From Candidatus Melainabacteria bacterium (GTDB lineage Bacteria; Cyanobacteriota; Vampirovibrionia; Obscuribacterales; Obscuribacteraceae), in assembly GCA_016212515.1 (NCBI GenBank), contig JACRFZ010000092.1, positions 62,001 through 126,000 on the forward strand: a stretch of DNA of 64,000 nt, read 5' to 3'. Below, one piece after another: positions 17,992-26,333 of this stretch. The notes under the pieces are model-generated. The model was given only the letters and a program-made list of their open reading frames with translations. It ran no database searches and had not been told where the DNA came from. Made by a program: the position numbers and the translations under genes. Within the stretch, counting starts at the first letter, position 1; each line of letters starts with the position of its first letter.

Positions 17992-18588
17992 TCACTTCAA
18001 GATCTGCGCGAAGAACAAATCGATAAATACATCGAGGGGCTCTACCGACTTAGTAGCCTTGGCGCGCATTACAGCCCCCTCCCAACCGGAGAGGAACAGT
18101 TCAGCCATGGCATTTGGAGAAAAACTGGAGGATATCTCCCCGTTTTTCTGACCTTCTTCGATACAGCCGGCAAACATATCGCGCCACTTGCCCATAACGC
18201 GGCTCAAGCACAACCTCAGGGTCTCGCTTTGATCAGCCATTTCCTGGCTCAAATTGCCAATTAAGCAGCCTTTACGGCATTCCTGAGCGAGCAAATTAGC
18301 TTTGCCGGTCTGGCAGTATTTCTTCAGTCGTTTCACCGGAGAAATGGTTTTATCCCGCAGACTCTCTAAAATTCTATTGCTGTAGCACTGATCAAAATGC
18401 TCGATAATGTTGCAGGCAAAGTCTTCTTTGCTGTCAAAATAGTGATAGAAGCTGCCTTTGGGCACACCTACCGAGGACAACACTTCTTGAATGCCGGTGT
18501 TGTTGTAGCCTTTTTCCATCATTATGTTGATACCCGCTTCTATCAAAACGAGCTTGGTATCTTGCTTGGGAGCTGTCTTTGGAGGCAT
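17992..18588 (-). CDS. NemR-like TetR-family repressor
   Basis: 198 residues from ATG 18588 (the longer frame to 18654 overlaps the promoter region). The helix-turn-helix VPKGSFYHYFDSKEDF is nearly identical in pattern to E. coli NemR, and the regulatory segment CRKGCLIGNLSQEM aligns with the NemR region around its redox cysteine (Cys106), here Cys108. SVEPLDVFID also matches SFEPLENA. NemR senses electrophiles such as methylglyoxal, quinones and bleach through cysteine oxidation or adduct formation, and controls detoxification genes. Five other cysteines are present. A near-perfect NemR box lies upstream at 18716, supporting autoregulation. The metallophosphoesterase follows in the same operon; the usual old-yellow-enzyme or glyoxalase target is not in the window. 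Confidence 0.85.
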   Translation of the reverse strand: MPPKTAPKQDTKLVLIEAGINIMMEKGYNNTGIQEVLSSVGVPKGSFYHYFDSKEDFACNIIEHFDQCYSNRILESLRDKTISPVKRLKKYCQTGKANLLAQECRKGCLIGNLSQEMADQSETLRLCLSRVMGKWRDMFAGCIEEGQKNGEISSSFSPNAMAELFLSGWEGAVMRAKATKSVEPLDVFIDLFFAQILK

Positions 18589-18715
18589 TGAGGTTCTTCC
18601 GCATGAAAGTTGGTCAACAATAAATTCTCTGGCGAAACCGTTCACAAGTTTCAAATTCGATTTCCAGAGCCGATGATAGAGAATAAGAATACAACAGAGA
18701 CTCTACACCCTAGAT

Positions 18716-18730
18716 TAGACCGGTCGTCTG
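18716..18730. promoter_or_regulatory. Candidate operator for the NemR-like repressor
   Basis: TAGACCGGTC followed by GTCTG lies 128 bases before the regulator start. The known NemR box is TAGACCGGTCTA; ten of twelve bases match and the site is near-palindromic. Confidence 0.5.
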
Positions 18731-18789
18731 ACTTTCGTCAATAGTTTTCTTGCAAGTCCCGGCAAGTTTCTGAAAATTCCCTCAAACCG

Positions 18790-20943
18790 TCACTGTTTTC
18801 TTGCCTGCCGCTCAATCAAGCGCGAAGGATCATCTTTGACCCGACGGCTCTGATTGACTAAATCAGCCACGATGTAAGGGCTGTAGAGAGCCCCGGAACC
18901 AACCAACAAAGCGGAGCTGCCGGTGTAGATACTCCGCCCCAGACCCTTATCGGCAAGGCCTGCCACCTTCGCTCTTGATGCCATCATTTCGGTCACCAGC
19001 TGGGGAGAGCTCTTGGATGCCGTATCAACTGCCAGGGAACGGGCCGTTTGCCCGGAGAGCGCGGGAGACATTTCGGCAGCCAACTTGCCGCTTGCCGCCC
19101 CGGCCTCGGAGACGACACTTTGCCTGAGTGCCTGACGGGTCAGACCGCTGGCCGTGGCACCACTCTTCAAAAGCGACCAGGAACCTTTGGCCGTAGCATA
19201 TCCGGCTACCGCCACGAAATAGGCCGAGCGCGCCGTCCCCAGGTTGTTTCCCCATTCCGTTTCCCTGGCCCCGGCATTGTTGAACATGCCGGCGGCGGCA
19301 ACAGAAGAATGTAATGAACCGCGGAGCAACTGCAAACCTTGCGCACCGGCAAAAGGTTTGCCACTGCGCAAGGCGCCATAGGTCTCCACCGCACCCAGAC
19401 CGAGCAAGCCCAGGTCCATGGCCGCAGGAAGTGCCTTATCGCCCAACCGCTTGACGGAATTCCACAGACCGTCCGATTGCAAATCTTTGGCCTGCACGAT
19501 GGAATATTCACTGCTTGACCCATGGCTGTCTCGAATCACCACATACGCTTCCGGGTCATATTCCCGGGTAAGTTGCATGGGCTTGCCCACATCTCGACCG
19601 CCGGCCAAATTGAGATAGCCCCAAACCGGAATATCTTTCATCTGTACGGTCTGGTGCATCAACACTTTGCCGTCCTTGTGCTCGATTTCATAACGACTGA
19701 CAGCCAGATTTGCCGCTACGGAAGCATCTCCCGGCTGCGAACCACTGCCTGAACTGCGATCTCCTATGGAGAGTATTCGGCCGTTTTGATCGAGCCTGAC
19801 TCCGCGATTCTTCAGCTCTAGATCGGAATTACCGGGCACCAGCTCGGGCAGGGTTTTCATCTGCAATAGCTGAGCCTTGATTGGCTCCAGAAGCTCCCTT
19901 TTACCTTCCGTCCACTTCTCGAGGGCCGCCAGTTTCGCTTCCCCTGCCGCATCAAGCTGCCAGGACTGCGGCAGGTCAAGGTTGTAGCGAACGATTTTGC
20001 CCCGGGCATCTCTCTCCACGGAGGCTCCCGGAGGTAAATCGAAAGGAAACTTACCGGCGGAAGCTTTCTGAAAGTCATCCATCAAACCGGCATATTCCCT
20101 TACTTTCAGGGAAGACTCCAGCAATCTCATGGAGTTCTTGAGCCAGAGGGCGTTTTCGGAAGAATCCTCAGACGCAGGTCTCGACCAGCCTTTTGGAAAG
20201 CCCAGATCGCGCACGGAAGTTTCCACCTGCTTGGAGGTGGCCTCAATCAATAGAGCTTCTCTTTTCTCTGTGTCTTCGATATTGGCGGAAAGCCATTGAA
20301 AGGCACCTTTCACACGCTCCAGGCTCTCCTTGGACGGTGAATCGGCATTGAAAGCCAGGGAAACCTTGCCGGTCTGATCACGGGTGAAACTGGGGCTCGG
20401 GTAAAATTCCAGGCCATAGCTCTGTCGCCTGGCGATTTCTAGAGGAATGGCCTGATTTTCAAGCCACTTCACATAATCAGCAAGCAGGGTTCTCGTGGCA
20501 GGTCCATAGACACCGGCAGCCTTCTCGGCGGCCAATTTTTCCTGCACATGCGCCAGCTCCTGACTTTCGGAAAGCACCGATGCGGGTAGAGACTCTGATT
20601 CTCTTCCACCGCCAGCTCCGCCGCTCAGAGCCGCTTTACTGATAGCGCCGTCTTTAGCTAGAGCCGGTGCCATATTGAGCAGTGCCTGCTGCCAATAACT
20701 TAGATCCTGTCCTGGAAACTGCTCCTGCCTTGCAGGCCGCTCCTGACTGACGGCACTGGCTCGCTCCGCCAGGGCTGTTAGATCAGGCACGGAGTCTGCC
20801 GCTGCTAGAGTTCGGTCGGATTGCCCGAGTATAGACAAAAGCAGCTTGCTATCAGTATCTTGCTCGACCTTTTGGACAGACTCCCGCTGCGAGAGCGGAA
20901 ATGCCGGCGGCTGCTTATCGTTCCCTTCACCATCACCGGCCAT
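18790..20943 (-). CDS. Large unknown protein, 717 residues (second of a pair)
   Basis: Start ATG 20943 lies two bases after the stop of the upstream 610-residue gene, so the two are translationally coupled. The first 560 residues are hydrophilic with long charged helices and Gly/Ser/Pro stretches. Segments such as YVKWLENQAIPLEIARRQS and RYNLDLPQSWQLDAAGEAKL suggest folded parts. From about residue 510 to the end several Ala/Gly-rich weakly hydrophobic helices occur (AMDLGLLGLGAVETYGALRSG, YFVAVAGYATAKGSWSLL, ALLVGSGALYSPYIVADL). There is no signal peptide. I do not recognise a family; the arrangement (large hydrophilic N-terminus, Gly/Ala hydrophobic C-terminus) recalls polymorphic-toxin or secreted effector proteins, but nothing catalytic can be named. 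Confidence 0.65.
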   Translation of the reverse strand: MAGDGEGNDKQPPAFPLSQRESVQKVEQDTDSKLLLSILGQSDRTLAAADSVPDLTALAERASAVSQERPARQEQFPGQDLSYWQQALLNMAPALAKDGAISKAALSGGAGGGRESESLPASVLSESQELAHVQEKLAAEKAAGVYGPATRTLLADYVKWLENQAIPLEIARRQSYGLEFYPSPSFTRDQTGKVSLAFNADSPSKESLERVKGAFQWLSANIEDTEKREALLIEATSKQVETSVRDLGFPKGWSRPASEDSSENALWLKNSMRLLESSLKVREYAGLMDDFQKASAGKFPFDLPPGASVERDARGKIVRYNLDLPQSWQLDAAGEAKLAALEKWTEGKRELLEPIKAQLLQMKTLPELVPGNSDLELKNRGVRLDQNGRILSIGDRSSGSGSQPGDASVAANLAVSRYEIEHKDGKVLMHQTVQMKDIPVWGYLNLAGGRDVGKPMQLTREYDPEAYVVIRDSHGSSSEYSIVQAKDLQSDGLWNSVKRLGDKALPAAMDLGLLGLGAVETYGALRSGKPFAGAQGLQLLRGSLHSSVAAAGMFNNAGARETEWGNNLGTARSAYFVAVAGYATAKGSWSLLKSGATASGLTRQALRQSVVSEAGAASGKLAAEMSPALSGQTARSLAVDTASKSSPQLVTEMMASRAKVAGLADKGLGRSIYTGSSALLVGSGALYSPYIVADLVNQSRRVKDDPSRLIERQARKQ

Positions 20944-20945
20944 CG

Positions 20946-22778
20946 CTACCAACCCATGCCGAAGGTCGGCTGCGCTTCATCAACTTCACTGGCGGAAGCG
21001 CGATAAAGATTGAGGACGACAGCAGCAATCATCGCCGGACCAGCCACCTTATTCACGCCTTCCAGGCCAATTACCCGCCTCACGGCAGCCAGGCGAGAAT
21101 TCAACTGCGGCGTCTTGGCACCAGGTTTGGCCAGTTCCTCCTGAGCCTGACGCAAAGAGCGAAGGGTCTCCTTTTCCGCTGGAGACAGGTTTCCCTTGCC
21201 TTCCAGGGTAGACTGCAGTTCAGCCAGTCGAGCCAATTCCTTGGGGCTGAGATGATCGCTGAAGCGCGCATCATTGACACTGCCATCGCCCTTGCGACCG
21301 ATTTGTTCAAGTTTGGGAGCCGCTTCCTTGCTATCCACTTCTCTGGTGACGGCATCACCGCCCTTGGTAGTCTGATTTCCGGCACCAGTGGCCAGTCGTC
21401 TCAGCTCATCGGGTTTGCGCTCCACCAGTCGGTGCACCAGATGCCCGAGCAGGGCACGCTCAGTACCCACACCGCCGGCGGCAAACTGATTGCGAAAGCG
21501 GGCCACCACTTGCAGAATCTTGCCCATATCGAGTTTGCCGGCTTCGAACATATGCCTGTAATGGGCCGGCAATTCCTTGGCTAACTCTGCATGTTGTTCA
21601 GGCTTGGTAGCCGCCAGCGCCAGCTTCTTGGAAGCATTATCAAAGGCACCAAGCACCGAGGGCGAACTGTATATTTCGGGCTGACCATTGCCGCTTTGAC
21701 GCAATGAGACAACCAGGGCACCATCGGGCTTGACCTGCACCACCGTGCCCTCTTGGCTCACCTGCCGGTGCGCTATGGAAGGCAAACTTTCAGCACCGTT
21801 TTTAGCCACCGGATAGATGGCTTTGGCGGCATCTTCTAAAATTATGCGCTCGGCCAATTTGCCAACCGCATCGGTCAGTGAAGTGGACTGCACTCTCGAA
21901 GAAAATGCCAGAGCACCCGTTTCAATGACGCGCCCAAATTCACGATAATTGGCCGAGAGATTACGCTCTCCCGAGCGCCAACTCAAATCGGCGTTTTTCT
22001 GTGACCAATCTACAACAGCCTTGATCTCGCGAGAAGCGGCGTCTTTGTCGCGGCTAACCGTAGGAGAAGGTAGCGGAAAATCACGCAGATTGAAAGGTCC
22101 ATGACTATCAGCCCTGGTCAGCTCTTTAATGCGGTGGCTGAAGTCTTCGGCAAATTCCTTAACCCGCCTGGACTGCTCCGGAGAATCCTGATCGAATTCC
22201 ACCTTGCCGCTCAGGTCAAACCAGCGGGGCAGAGCATCAATCACCCCCTGTTCACGCAGCAAAGGCACATTGGCCTTCTGGCTCTCGCTGCCCGAAAGCG
22301 GTGCCCCGGTTGTAGGGTCGAGGCGCCGACTGGAAGCATCGATAAGTTCCATCTGACCGGTGCGCCTGTTGACCAGGAGCACATCGCCGCCGATCATATC
22401 CAGAGTGCTGCCGGTTTGAGCAGGCAGGGCTTCCCAACCCTGTTTATCAAGCCCAAGCCTAAGCAGGGTCTCCTGGGTGTAGCGATAAACACCGTTTTGC
22501 AGGTGCCCGCCACCTTGCTTACCGTTAAAAGCCACAATCTGTTCGGAAATGCCGCGCCAGGCATCAAGAAGCTGCATCTTTTCCTGGGATAGGGGCGGTA
22601 TGCTGCCGCTCTCCAGAGGCATGAAGCCCTGTTCACCGGCGGAGCTATCCAACCGGTTTCTCTCTCCAGAACGTTGGCGTTCGTTTGCAGGCACAGGCAG
22701 CTCCCAATGCAGGCAGTAAATATTCAGGGGGTACGATCCTGGATATACCCGGAGGGACCGGCTTTCAGACAGATGCAA
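20946..22778 (-). CDS. Large unknown protein, about 560-610 residues (first of a pair)
   Basis: The frame starts with TTG 22778; ATG 22622 would give 558 residues, and the intervening sequence is plausible but not diagnostic, so the start is open. The protein is soluble and charged, with a segment GGDVLLVNRRTGQMELIDAS that resembles a small beta-hairpin domain, several Lys/Glu helices (RVKEFAEDFSHRIKELTRAD) and a C-terminal coiled-coil-like stretch (LARLAELQSTLEGKGNLSPA). The last 25 residues include one short hydrophobic helix (GPAMIAAVVLNLY). Its stop lies two bases before the 717-residue partner, so they are made together and may act as a complex. Family unknown. Confidence 0.65.
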   Translation of the reverse strand: MHLSESRSLRVYPGSYPLNIYCLHWELPVPANERQRSGERNRLDSSAGEQGFMPLESGSIPPLSQEKMQLLDAWRGISEQIVAFNGKQGGGHLQNGVYRYTQETLLRLGLDKQGWEALPAQTGSTLDMIGGDVLLVNRRTGQMELIDASSRRLDPTTGAPLSGSESQKANVPLLREQGVIDALPRWFDLSGKVEFDQDSPEQSRRVKEFAEDFSHRIKELTRADSHGPFNLRDFPLPSPTVSRDKDAASREIKAVVDWSQKNADLSWRSGERNLSANYREFGRVIETGALAFSSRVQSTSLTDAVGKLAERIILEDAAKAIYPVAKNGAESLPSIAHRQVSQEGTVVQVKPDGALVVSLRQSGNGQPEIYSSPSVLGAFDNASKKLALAATKPEQHAELAKELPAHYRHMFEAGKLDMGKILQVVARFRNQFAAGGVGTERALLGHLVHRLVERKPDELRRLATGAGNQTTKGGDAVTREVDSKEAAPKLEQIGRKGDGSVNDARFSDHLSPKELARLAELQSTLEGKGNLSPAEKETLRSLRQAQEELAKPGAKTPQLNSRLAAVRRVIGLEGVNKVAGPAMIAAVVLNLYRASASEVDEAQPTFGMGW

Positions 22779-23368
22779 GGCAGCCGCAAGGGGGCTAAAC
22801 CCAGACTTAATGAGCTTCTTGGCCAGGATTAATCACTTGACATCCATAGGCAGGGCAACGCAACTAACCTCTCAGCCAATTCCAGACTCGCGCCAGCCGC
22901 GCTAGCTGGATCGACAAAAGTAATCCCACTAAGCCTTGCTTAACGCTCTTAACGTTCCTTCAAAACCTGCCTATCGTGGGCAATTGACAGCCCCAGCCGG
23001 GCACCCCAAAATAACCAAACAAATAGCCGAAAACCCTTGCGGAGTGAGTCAAAGAGACAAATCCACCTGAAAATTGCGGATATATCGCGCTAAGTGCAGC
23101 CGATATGCAAAGTTTTTCGCTGCAGTTAGCAACCCAAATTTGCTTCCGAAAGTGCCTCAACCATAGAGTTCCTACGTTTCCATTTTATTTTTCTTCCAGA
23201 ACTCCAAACACCCCCTTCAAAACCAACTCCACCAATTCAACCCTTCTCCTCGACCTTACGTGCGGTCCCGTTTGTTGGTACGGTCAGAATCGCGCTACGC
23301 GGCACTCCCGGGAAGCACCAGATCCTGGTTGAGCGTTCAGGTAGATGAGGAAGGAAAGGATAGCTAAC
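22779..23368. other. Gene-free divergent region (590 bases)
   Basis: It lies between the large-protein operon (leftward) and the 214-residue gene (rightward). From about 23160 to 23260 the + strand is rich in pyrimidines and A, poor in G and contains CCAACTC-type runs, much like the leader before 13598. No gene, RNA or clear promoter could be recognised. Confidence 0.35.
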
Positions 23369-24013
23369 ATGAATCAACTCGACGCAAATATTGCGCCGTC
23401 TTTTGCTGATCCGAGCAATCCGCACGCCGTCATGACACGCCTCAAGAAGCGCGTCGACAGCGTCGGAAAGCAGTTACGCCGGCTCACTCCAGCCATGAAG
23501 GCCTGTGAGGACCAAGCCGTGCGTGCGGTGGCTGAAATGGCTTACGCCAACTGGCTCACCGCCAAAGGGCTGACCGATGCCGCAGAAGCGCTGTCCAACC
23601 GACGTCCGGTTGACATGCTTCTGGGTGGCAATCAGGTGGAAATCGAGATCGCGGAAGTGTCCATGAAGGACGTTCGCGCCCTCACCGCCCTGCAGGGAAA
23701 GATCAAGACATCTGCCCCTGGGTATTCCAACGATGAACCGGAGGTGACCCTGGGCGGCAAAGGCCGTTTCGGCTGCATTGCCCCCGACCCGGAATCCTGG
23801 TTCAACAACACCGCCAACGCCGAAGACAAGCCTCAGACCTGTGCCCTGCCCAGCCTGACGGTGGTCATTTCGGTAGACTTCGCCAATCGCAACGCCAGCG
23901 TGCAAGACCTGATGCGCCTGGCGGAGGCGTCCCTGGTGGAAGCCGAACGAGAGTTGGGAGAGACCCGCGCTCGTCTCTGCCACAGCGAAGATGGTTCCTG
24001 CCAGCTCTTCTAA
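23369..24013 (+). CDS. Unknown soluble protein, 214 residues
   Basis: ATG 23369 follows GGAAAGGATAGCTAAC. The protein is helical at the N-terminus (VMTRLKKRVDSVGKQLRRL), then has VDMLLGGNQVEIEIAEVSMKDVRALTALQ, a Gly/Asp/Asn-rich middle with LGGKGRFGCIAPDPESWFNN and a strand TVVISVDFANR. It ends in a charged helix and CHSEDGSCQLF. No membrane span. I recognise no family. Codon choice is G/C-ending as in the two small genes downstream (24098 and 24383), and the three lie in the same direction within 1.3 kb, so they probably belong together; a terminator after the second gene separates the third. Confidence 0.65.
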   Translation: MNQLDANIAPSFADPSNPHAVMTRLKKRVDSVGKQLRRLTPAMKACEDQAVRAVAEMAYANWLTAKGLTDAAEALSNRRPVDMLLGGNQVEIEIAEVSMKDVRALTALQGKIKTSAPGYSNDEPEVTLGGKGRFGCIAPDPESWFNNTANAEDKPQTCALPSLTVVISVDFANRNASVQDLMRLAEASLVEAERELGETRARLCHSEDGSCQLF

Positions 24014-24097
24014 GCTGGTTTGAGCAATCTACCGGCCCTTGTTCCGGGCCGAACAGCGCAAACAGTAAGCTCAACGGACAAGAGAAGGAATCCCCAA

Positions 24098-24286
24098 ATG
24101 TCCAACGAAAATCCCCTCGGCAACCGCGGCAAGGCCATCGAAGACGCCTGGGCCCGCAAGCGCGACTCTGAAGCCATCGACGCACTCAAGAAGAAGGGCC
24201 AGGGGGGCGACAAGGGCAATGCCGCTCCGGCAACCGACAAGCCTGGTGAAACGGGCAAGTCCAAGCCGGGTCAGTCCAAGTCGTAG
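24098..24286 (+). CDS. 62-residue protein with an IF1-like (ATPase inhibitor) motif
   Basis: ATG 24098 follows AAGGAATCCCCAA. Residues 8-32 (GNRGKAIEDAWARKRDSEAI and following DALKKKG) resemble the inhibitory core of mitochondrial F1-ATPase inhibitor IF1, with G, R, A, E, R, R, E, A, L, K, K in matching positions by my eye. Related short bacterial proteins exist. The remainder is Gly/Lys/Ala/Pro-rich and probably unstructured. If the match is right it would bind F1 and block ATP hydrolysis at low energy. The motif is short and charge-rich, so chance similarity is possible. A 10-bp hairpin terminator follows after about 18 bases. Confidence 0.6.
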   Translation: MSNENPLGNRGKAIEDAWARKRDSEAIDALKKKGQGGDKGNAAPATDKPGETGKSKPGQSKS

Positions 24287-24303
24287 ACAACCCCGCGGGC
24301 TTC

Positions 24304-24332
24304 AAAGGCGCTCTCGATGGGAGCGCCTTTTC
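24304..24332 (+). terminator. Terminator after the 62-residue gene
   Basis: A 10-bp stem AAAGGCGCTC/GAGCGCCTTT with a seven-base loop runs straight into a short T-tract. Confidence 0.78.
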
Positions 24333-24382
24333 TAGAACCTTTTGTCGAAAACCAAACCCTGACCCGGGAAACGAGGTAAACC

Positions 24383-24637
24383 ATGAATCAATCGACGAAA
24401 GCCGGCAATGCCAGCCCTGAGAGCAGCGGCGCCAAAAGCGCTACGGCTGCCGCAGGCGACTGCCACTGCCAGAAAGACAAGAACCCTGTCTGCCCCACTT
24501 GCAGCACCGTCCTGAAAGGCGGGCTCAAGTACGAAAACATTTGCACAACCTGCAATCCACAGTTTCTGAATCGCTGCGGCGGCTGCCAGAGACTGCTCTA
24601 CGACTGCATGTGCATTCGTCCCCATACCTGGGAGTAA
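24383..24637 (+). CDS. Small ten-cysteine zinc-ribbon-like protein
   Basis: 84 residues from ATG 24383, after GAGGTAAACC. A 25-residue Ser/Ala-rich start is followed by ten cysteines in five pairs: Cys27/29, Cys37/40 (CPTC), Cys54/57 (CTTC), Cys65/68 (CGGC) and Cys75/77. CxxC pairs suggest two zinc ribbons or a metal-storage knot. No enzyme motif is present. It is a stand-alone unit between two terminators with G/C-ending codons, so it is probably well expressed. A role in zinc binding or protein/nucleic-acid contacts is likely but not specific. Confidence 0.7.
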   Translation: MNQSTKAGNASPESSGAKSATAAAGDCHCQKDKNPVCPTCSTVLKGGLKYENICTTCNPQFLNRCGGCQRLLYDCMCIRPHTWE

Positions 24638-24659
24638 CTTCCCAGCCCTGACCTGACGC

Positions 24660-24706
24660 GGTCCCATCGTCGCACTACCTGTATGACGATGGGACCCGTC
24701 TTTTTA
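24660..24706 (+). terminator. Strong terminator after the Cys-rich gene
   Basis: A 12-bp stem GGTCCCATCGTC/GACGATGGGACC is followed by CGTCTTTTTA. It clearly closes this unit. Confidence 0.88.
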
Positions 24707-24957
24707 TCTCCAGCCTTCACCCTGCCTCTATGCCAGACGGAAGCAGCACCAGCAAACTAGTCTAGTTTAGCCCCTATTCTTTTTCACCATTTCTCTTATA
24801 TGCTTTAGTATTTTCAGTGCAGGCAAACAGCGCTTGTTTGCATAAGTTCGCTAAATGGCAAGCGCCGGGCAATTTTGTCGTATCCTATTCAACTGACCCC
24901 TTTCAAGGCTGATGCCGGGGGCTGCAGGAAAGGCACACACCATCACAGGAACGTTTT
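24707..24957 (+). other. Leader and promoter region of hisS
   Basis: About 250 bases separate the terminator from hisS. The first part is T-rich (CTATTCTTTTTCACC) and the only clear element is the inverted repeat at 24823-24841. No T-box stem or anti-terminator could be seen by eye. Confidence 0.35.
24823..24841. promoter_or_regulatory. Inverted repeat upstream of hisS (operator candidate)
   Basis: GCAAACA-GCGCT-TGTTTGC is a perfect 7-5-7 palindrome 116 bases before the hisS start. It could be a regulator binding site; none is known to me with this exact sequence. Confidence 0.35.
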
Positions 24958-26304
24958 ATGGCCGTGGATTCGCAAATCAGTTCAGCACCGCAAAGTGGCA
25001 TGCGGGATTTTTTACCGCGCGAGGTACGGCTGAGAGACTGGGCTACAGCCATCATCACCGCCACCTATGAACAGTTTGGTTTTACAAAAATCGAGACTCC
25101 CTGCCTTGAGAACATTGCCCTCCTCAAAAGAGGCGACGGCGGCGAGAATCTGCAACTGATCTTCGAAGTCTTGAAGCGAGGCGACAAGCTTGACCGTGTC
25201 TTAGGGTCAATCAAAAATTCTGAAAATAACGGTGGGGAAAGCCGGCACAGTAAAAGCTTGAAAGAGGTCCGTCAGGACTTGAGCGATATGGGTCTGCGCT
25301 TCGACCTGACCGTGCCCCTGGTACGCTTCTACAGTCACAACCAGCAAAATCTCCCCAACCCCTTCAAGTCTATCCAAATCGGTTCGGTCTGGCGGGCAGA
25401 AAGCGCTCAACAAGGGCGTTTTCGCCAGTTCACCCAGTGCGACATCGACATCTTCGGCGTCAAAAGCGAACTGGCTGAAATCGAACTACTGCAAGCCACT
25501 TCCGAGGCTCTCGTCAAGTTGGGTTTTGAGGGCTTCACCATCTGCATTAACGATCGGCGTATGCTTTCAAGCCTGGCACGCTACTGCGGCTTTGAGGAAG
25601 AGCGCTTCGAAAGCGTCTTCATCGCTCTCGACAAACTGGACAAAATAGGTCTCGATGGAGTCGGTCACGAACTAGCCGGTCAGGGACACAAGGAAGAAGC
25701 CATCGCCAACCTGCGATCACTGCTTGTAACCATGGCCGAAGCCACCGGCACAAGCGAGCAGCAACTGGAAACATTGGCCGGCAAGATCGCCGCCGACAGC
25801 GCCGTCAGCCAGGCGCTGAAAAACATCATGTCGGTAGTCATGAAAAATGCCGACGGCCGTTTCAACGTTCAGTTCGAACCCTCCCTGGTGCGCGGCATGG
25901 GCTACTACACCGGACCTATCTTCGAAATCAAATACCCGGGCTACAACTACTCGGTCGCCGGGGGTGGACGCTACGACAAAATGGTGGGCAAAATGTCCGG
26001 CAGAGACGTACCGGCCTGCGGCTTCTCAATCGGCTTCGAGCGCATCATCGGCATCTTGATGGACGAAGGTTTTGAGCCACCCGCCGCTATGGAGAGAGTG
26101 GCGCTCATTTTCGACGAAAATCGCGATCAGTTGCCCGACGTCATGACTGCAGCCGCCAACCTGCGCGCTCGTGGAATGGCAGTGGTAGTGCAGAGCAAGA
26201 AAAAAGACATGCGCAAACAAATCGACCAGCTACCGGCCCAGGGCATAGCCAAGCTCTGCCTCTTCAAAGGCGATGTGGAAAACCTGGAGATCAAGCCCCT
26301 CTAG
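24958..26304 (+). CDS. hisS: Histidyl-tRNA synthetase
   Basis: 448 residues, class II. The N-terminal GMRDFLPREVRLRDW and the motif 2 region GSVWRAESAQQGRFRQFTQC, the HisRS-specific histidine loop RGMGYYTGPIFE and the motif 3 segment GGGRYDKMVG...GFSIGFERI are all present. The C-terminal anticodon domain ends early at LFKGDVENLEIKPL, about 15-20 residues shorter than usual. A region near residues 80-105 (NSENNGGESRHSKSLKEV) is longer than in most HisRS. The enzyme charges tRNA-His in the cytosol. It is not HisZ, because the catalytic motifs are complete. A T-rich leader with an inverted repeat precedes it. Confidence 0.95.
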   Translation: MAVDSQISSAPQSGMRDFLPREVRLRDWATAIITATYEQFGFTKIETPCLENIALLKRGDGGENLQLIFEVLKRGDKLDRVLGSIKNSENNGGESRHSKSLKEVRQDLSDMGLRFDLTVPLVRFYSHNQQNLPNPFKSIQIGSVWRAESAQQGRFRQFTQCDIDIFGVKSELAEIELLQATSEALVKLGFEGFTICINDRRMLSSLARYCGFEEERFESVFIALDKLDKIGLDGVGHELAGQGHKEEAIANLRSLLVTMAEATGTSEQQLETLAGKIAADSAVSQALKNIMSVVMKNADGRFNVQFEPSLVRGMGYYTGPIFEIKYPGYNYSVAGGGRYDKMVGKMSGRDVPACGFSIGFERIIGILMDEGFEPPAAMERVALIFDENRDQLPDVMTAAANLRARGMAVVVQSKKKDMRKQIDQLPAQGIAKLCLFKGDVENLEIKPL

Positions 26305-26333
26305 GGTCGGAACGACGCTTTAGCGGATGCTAC

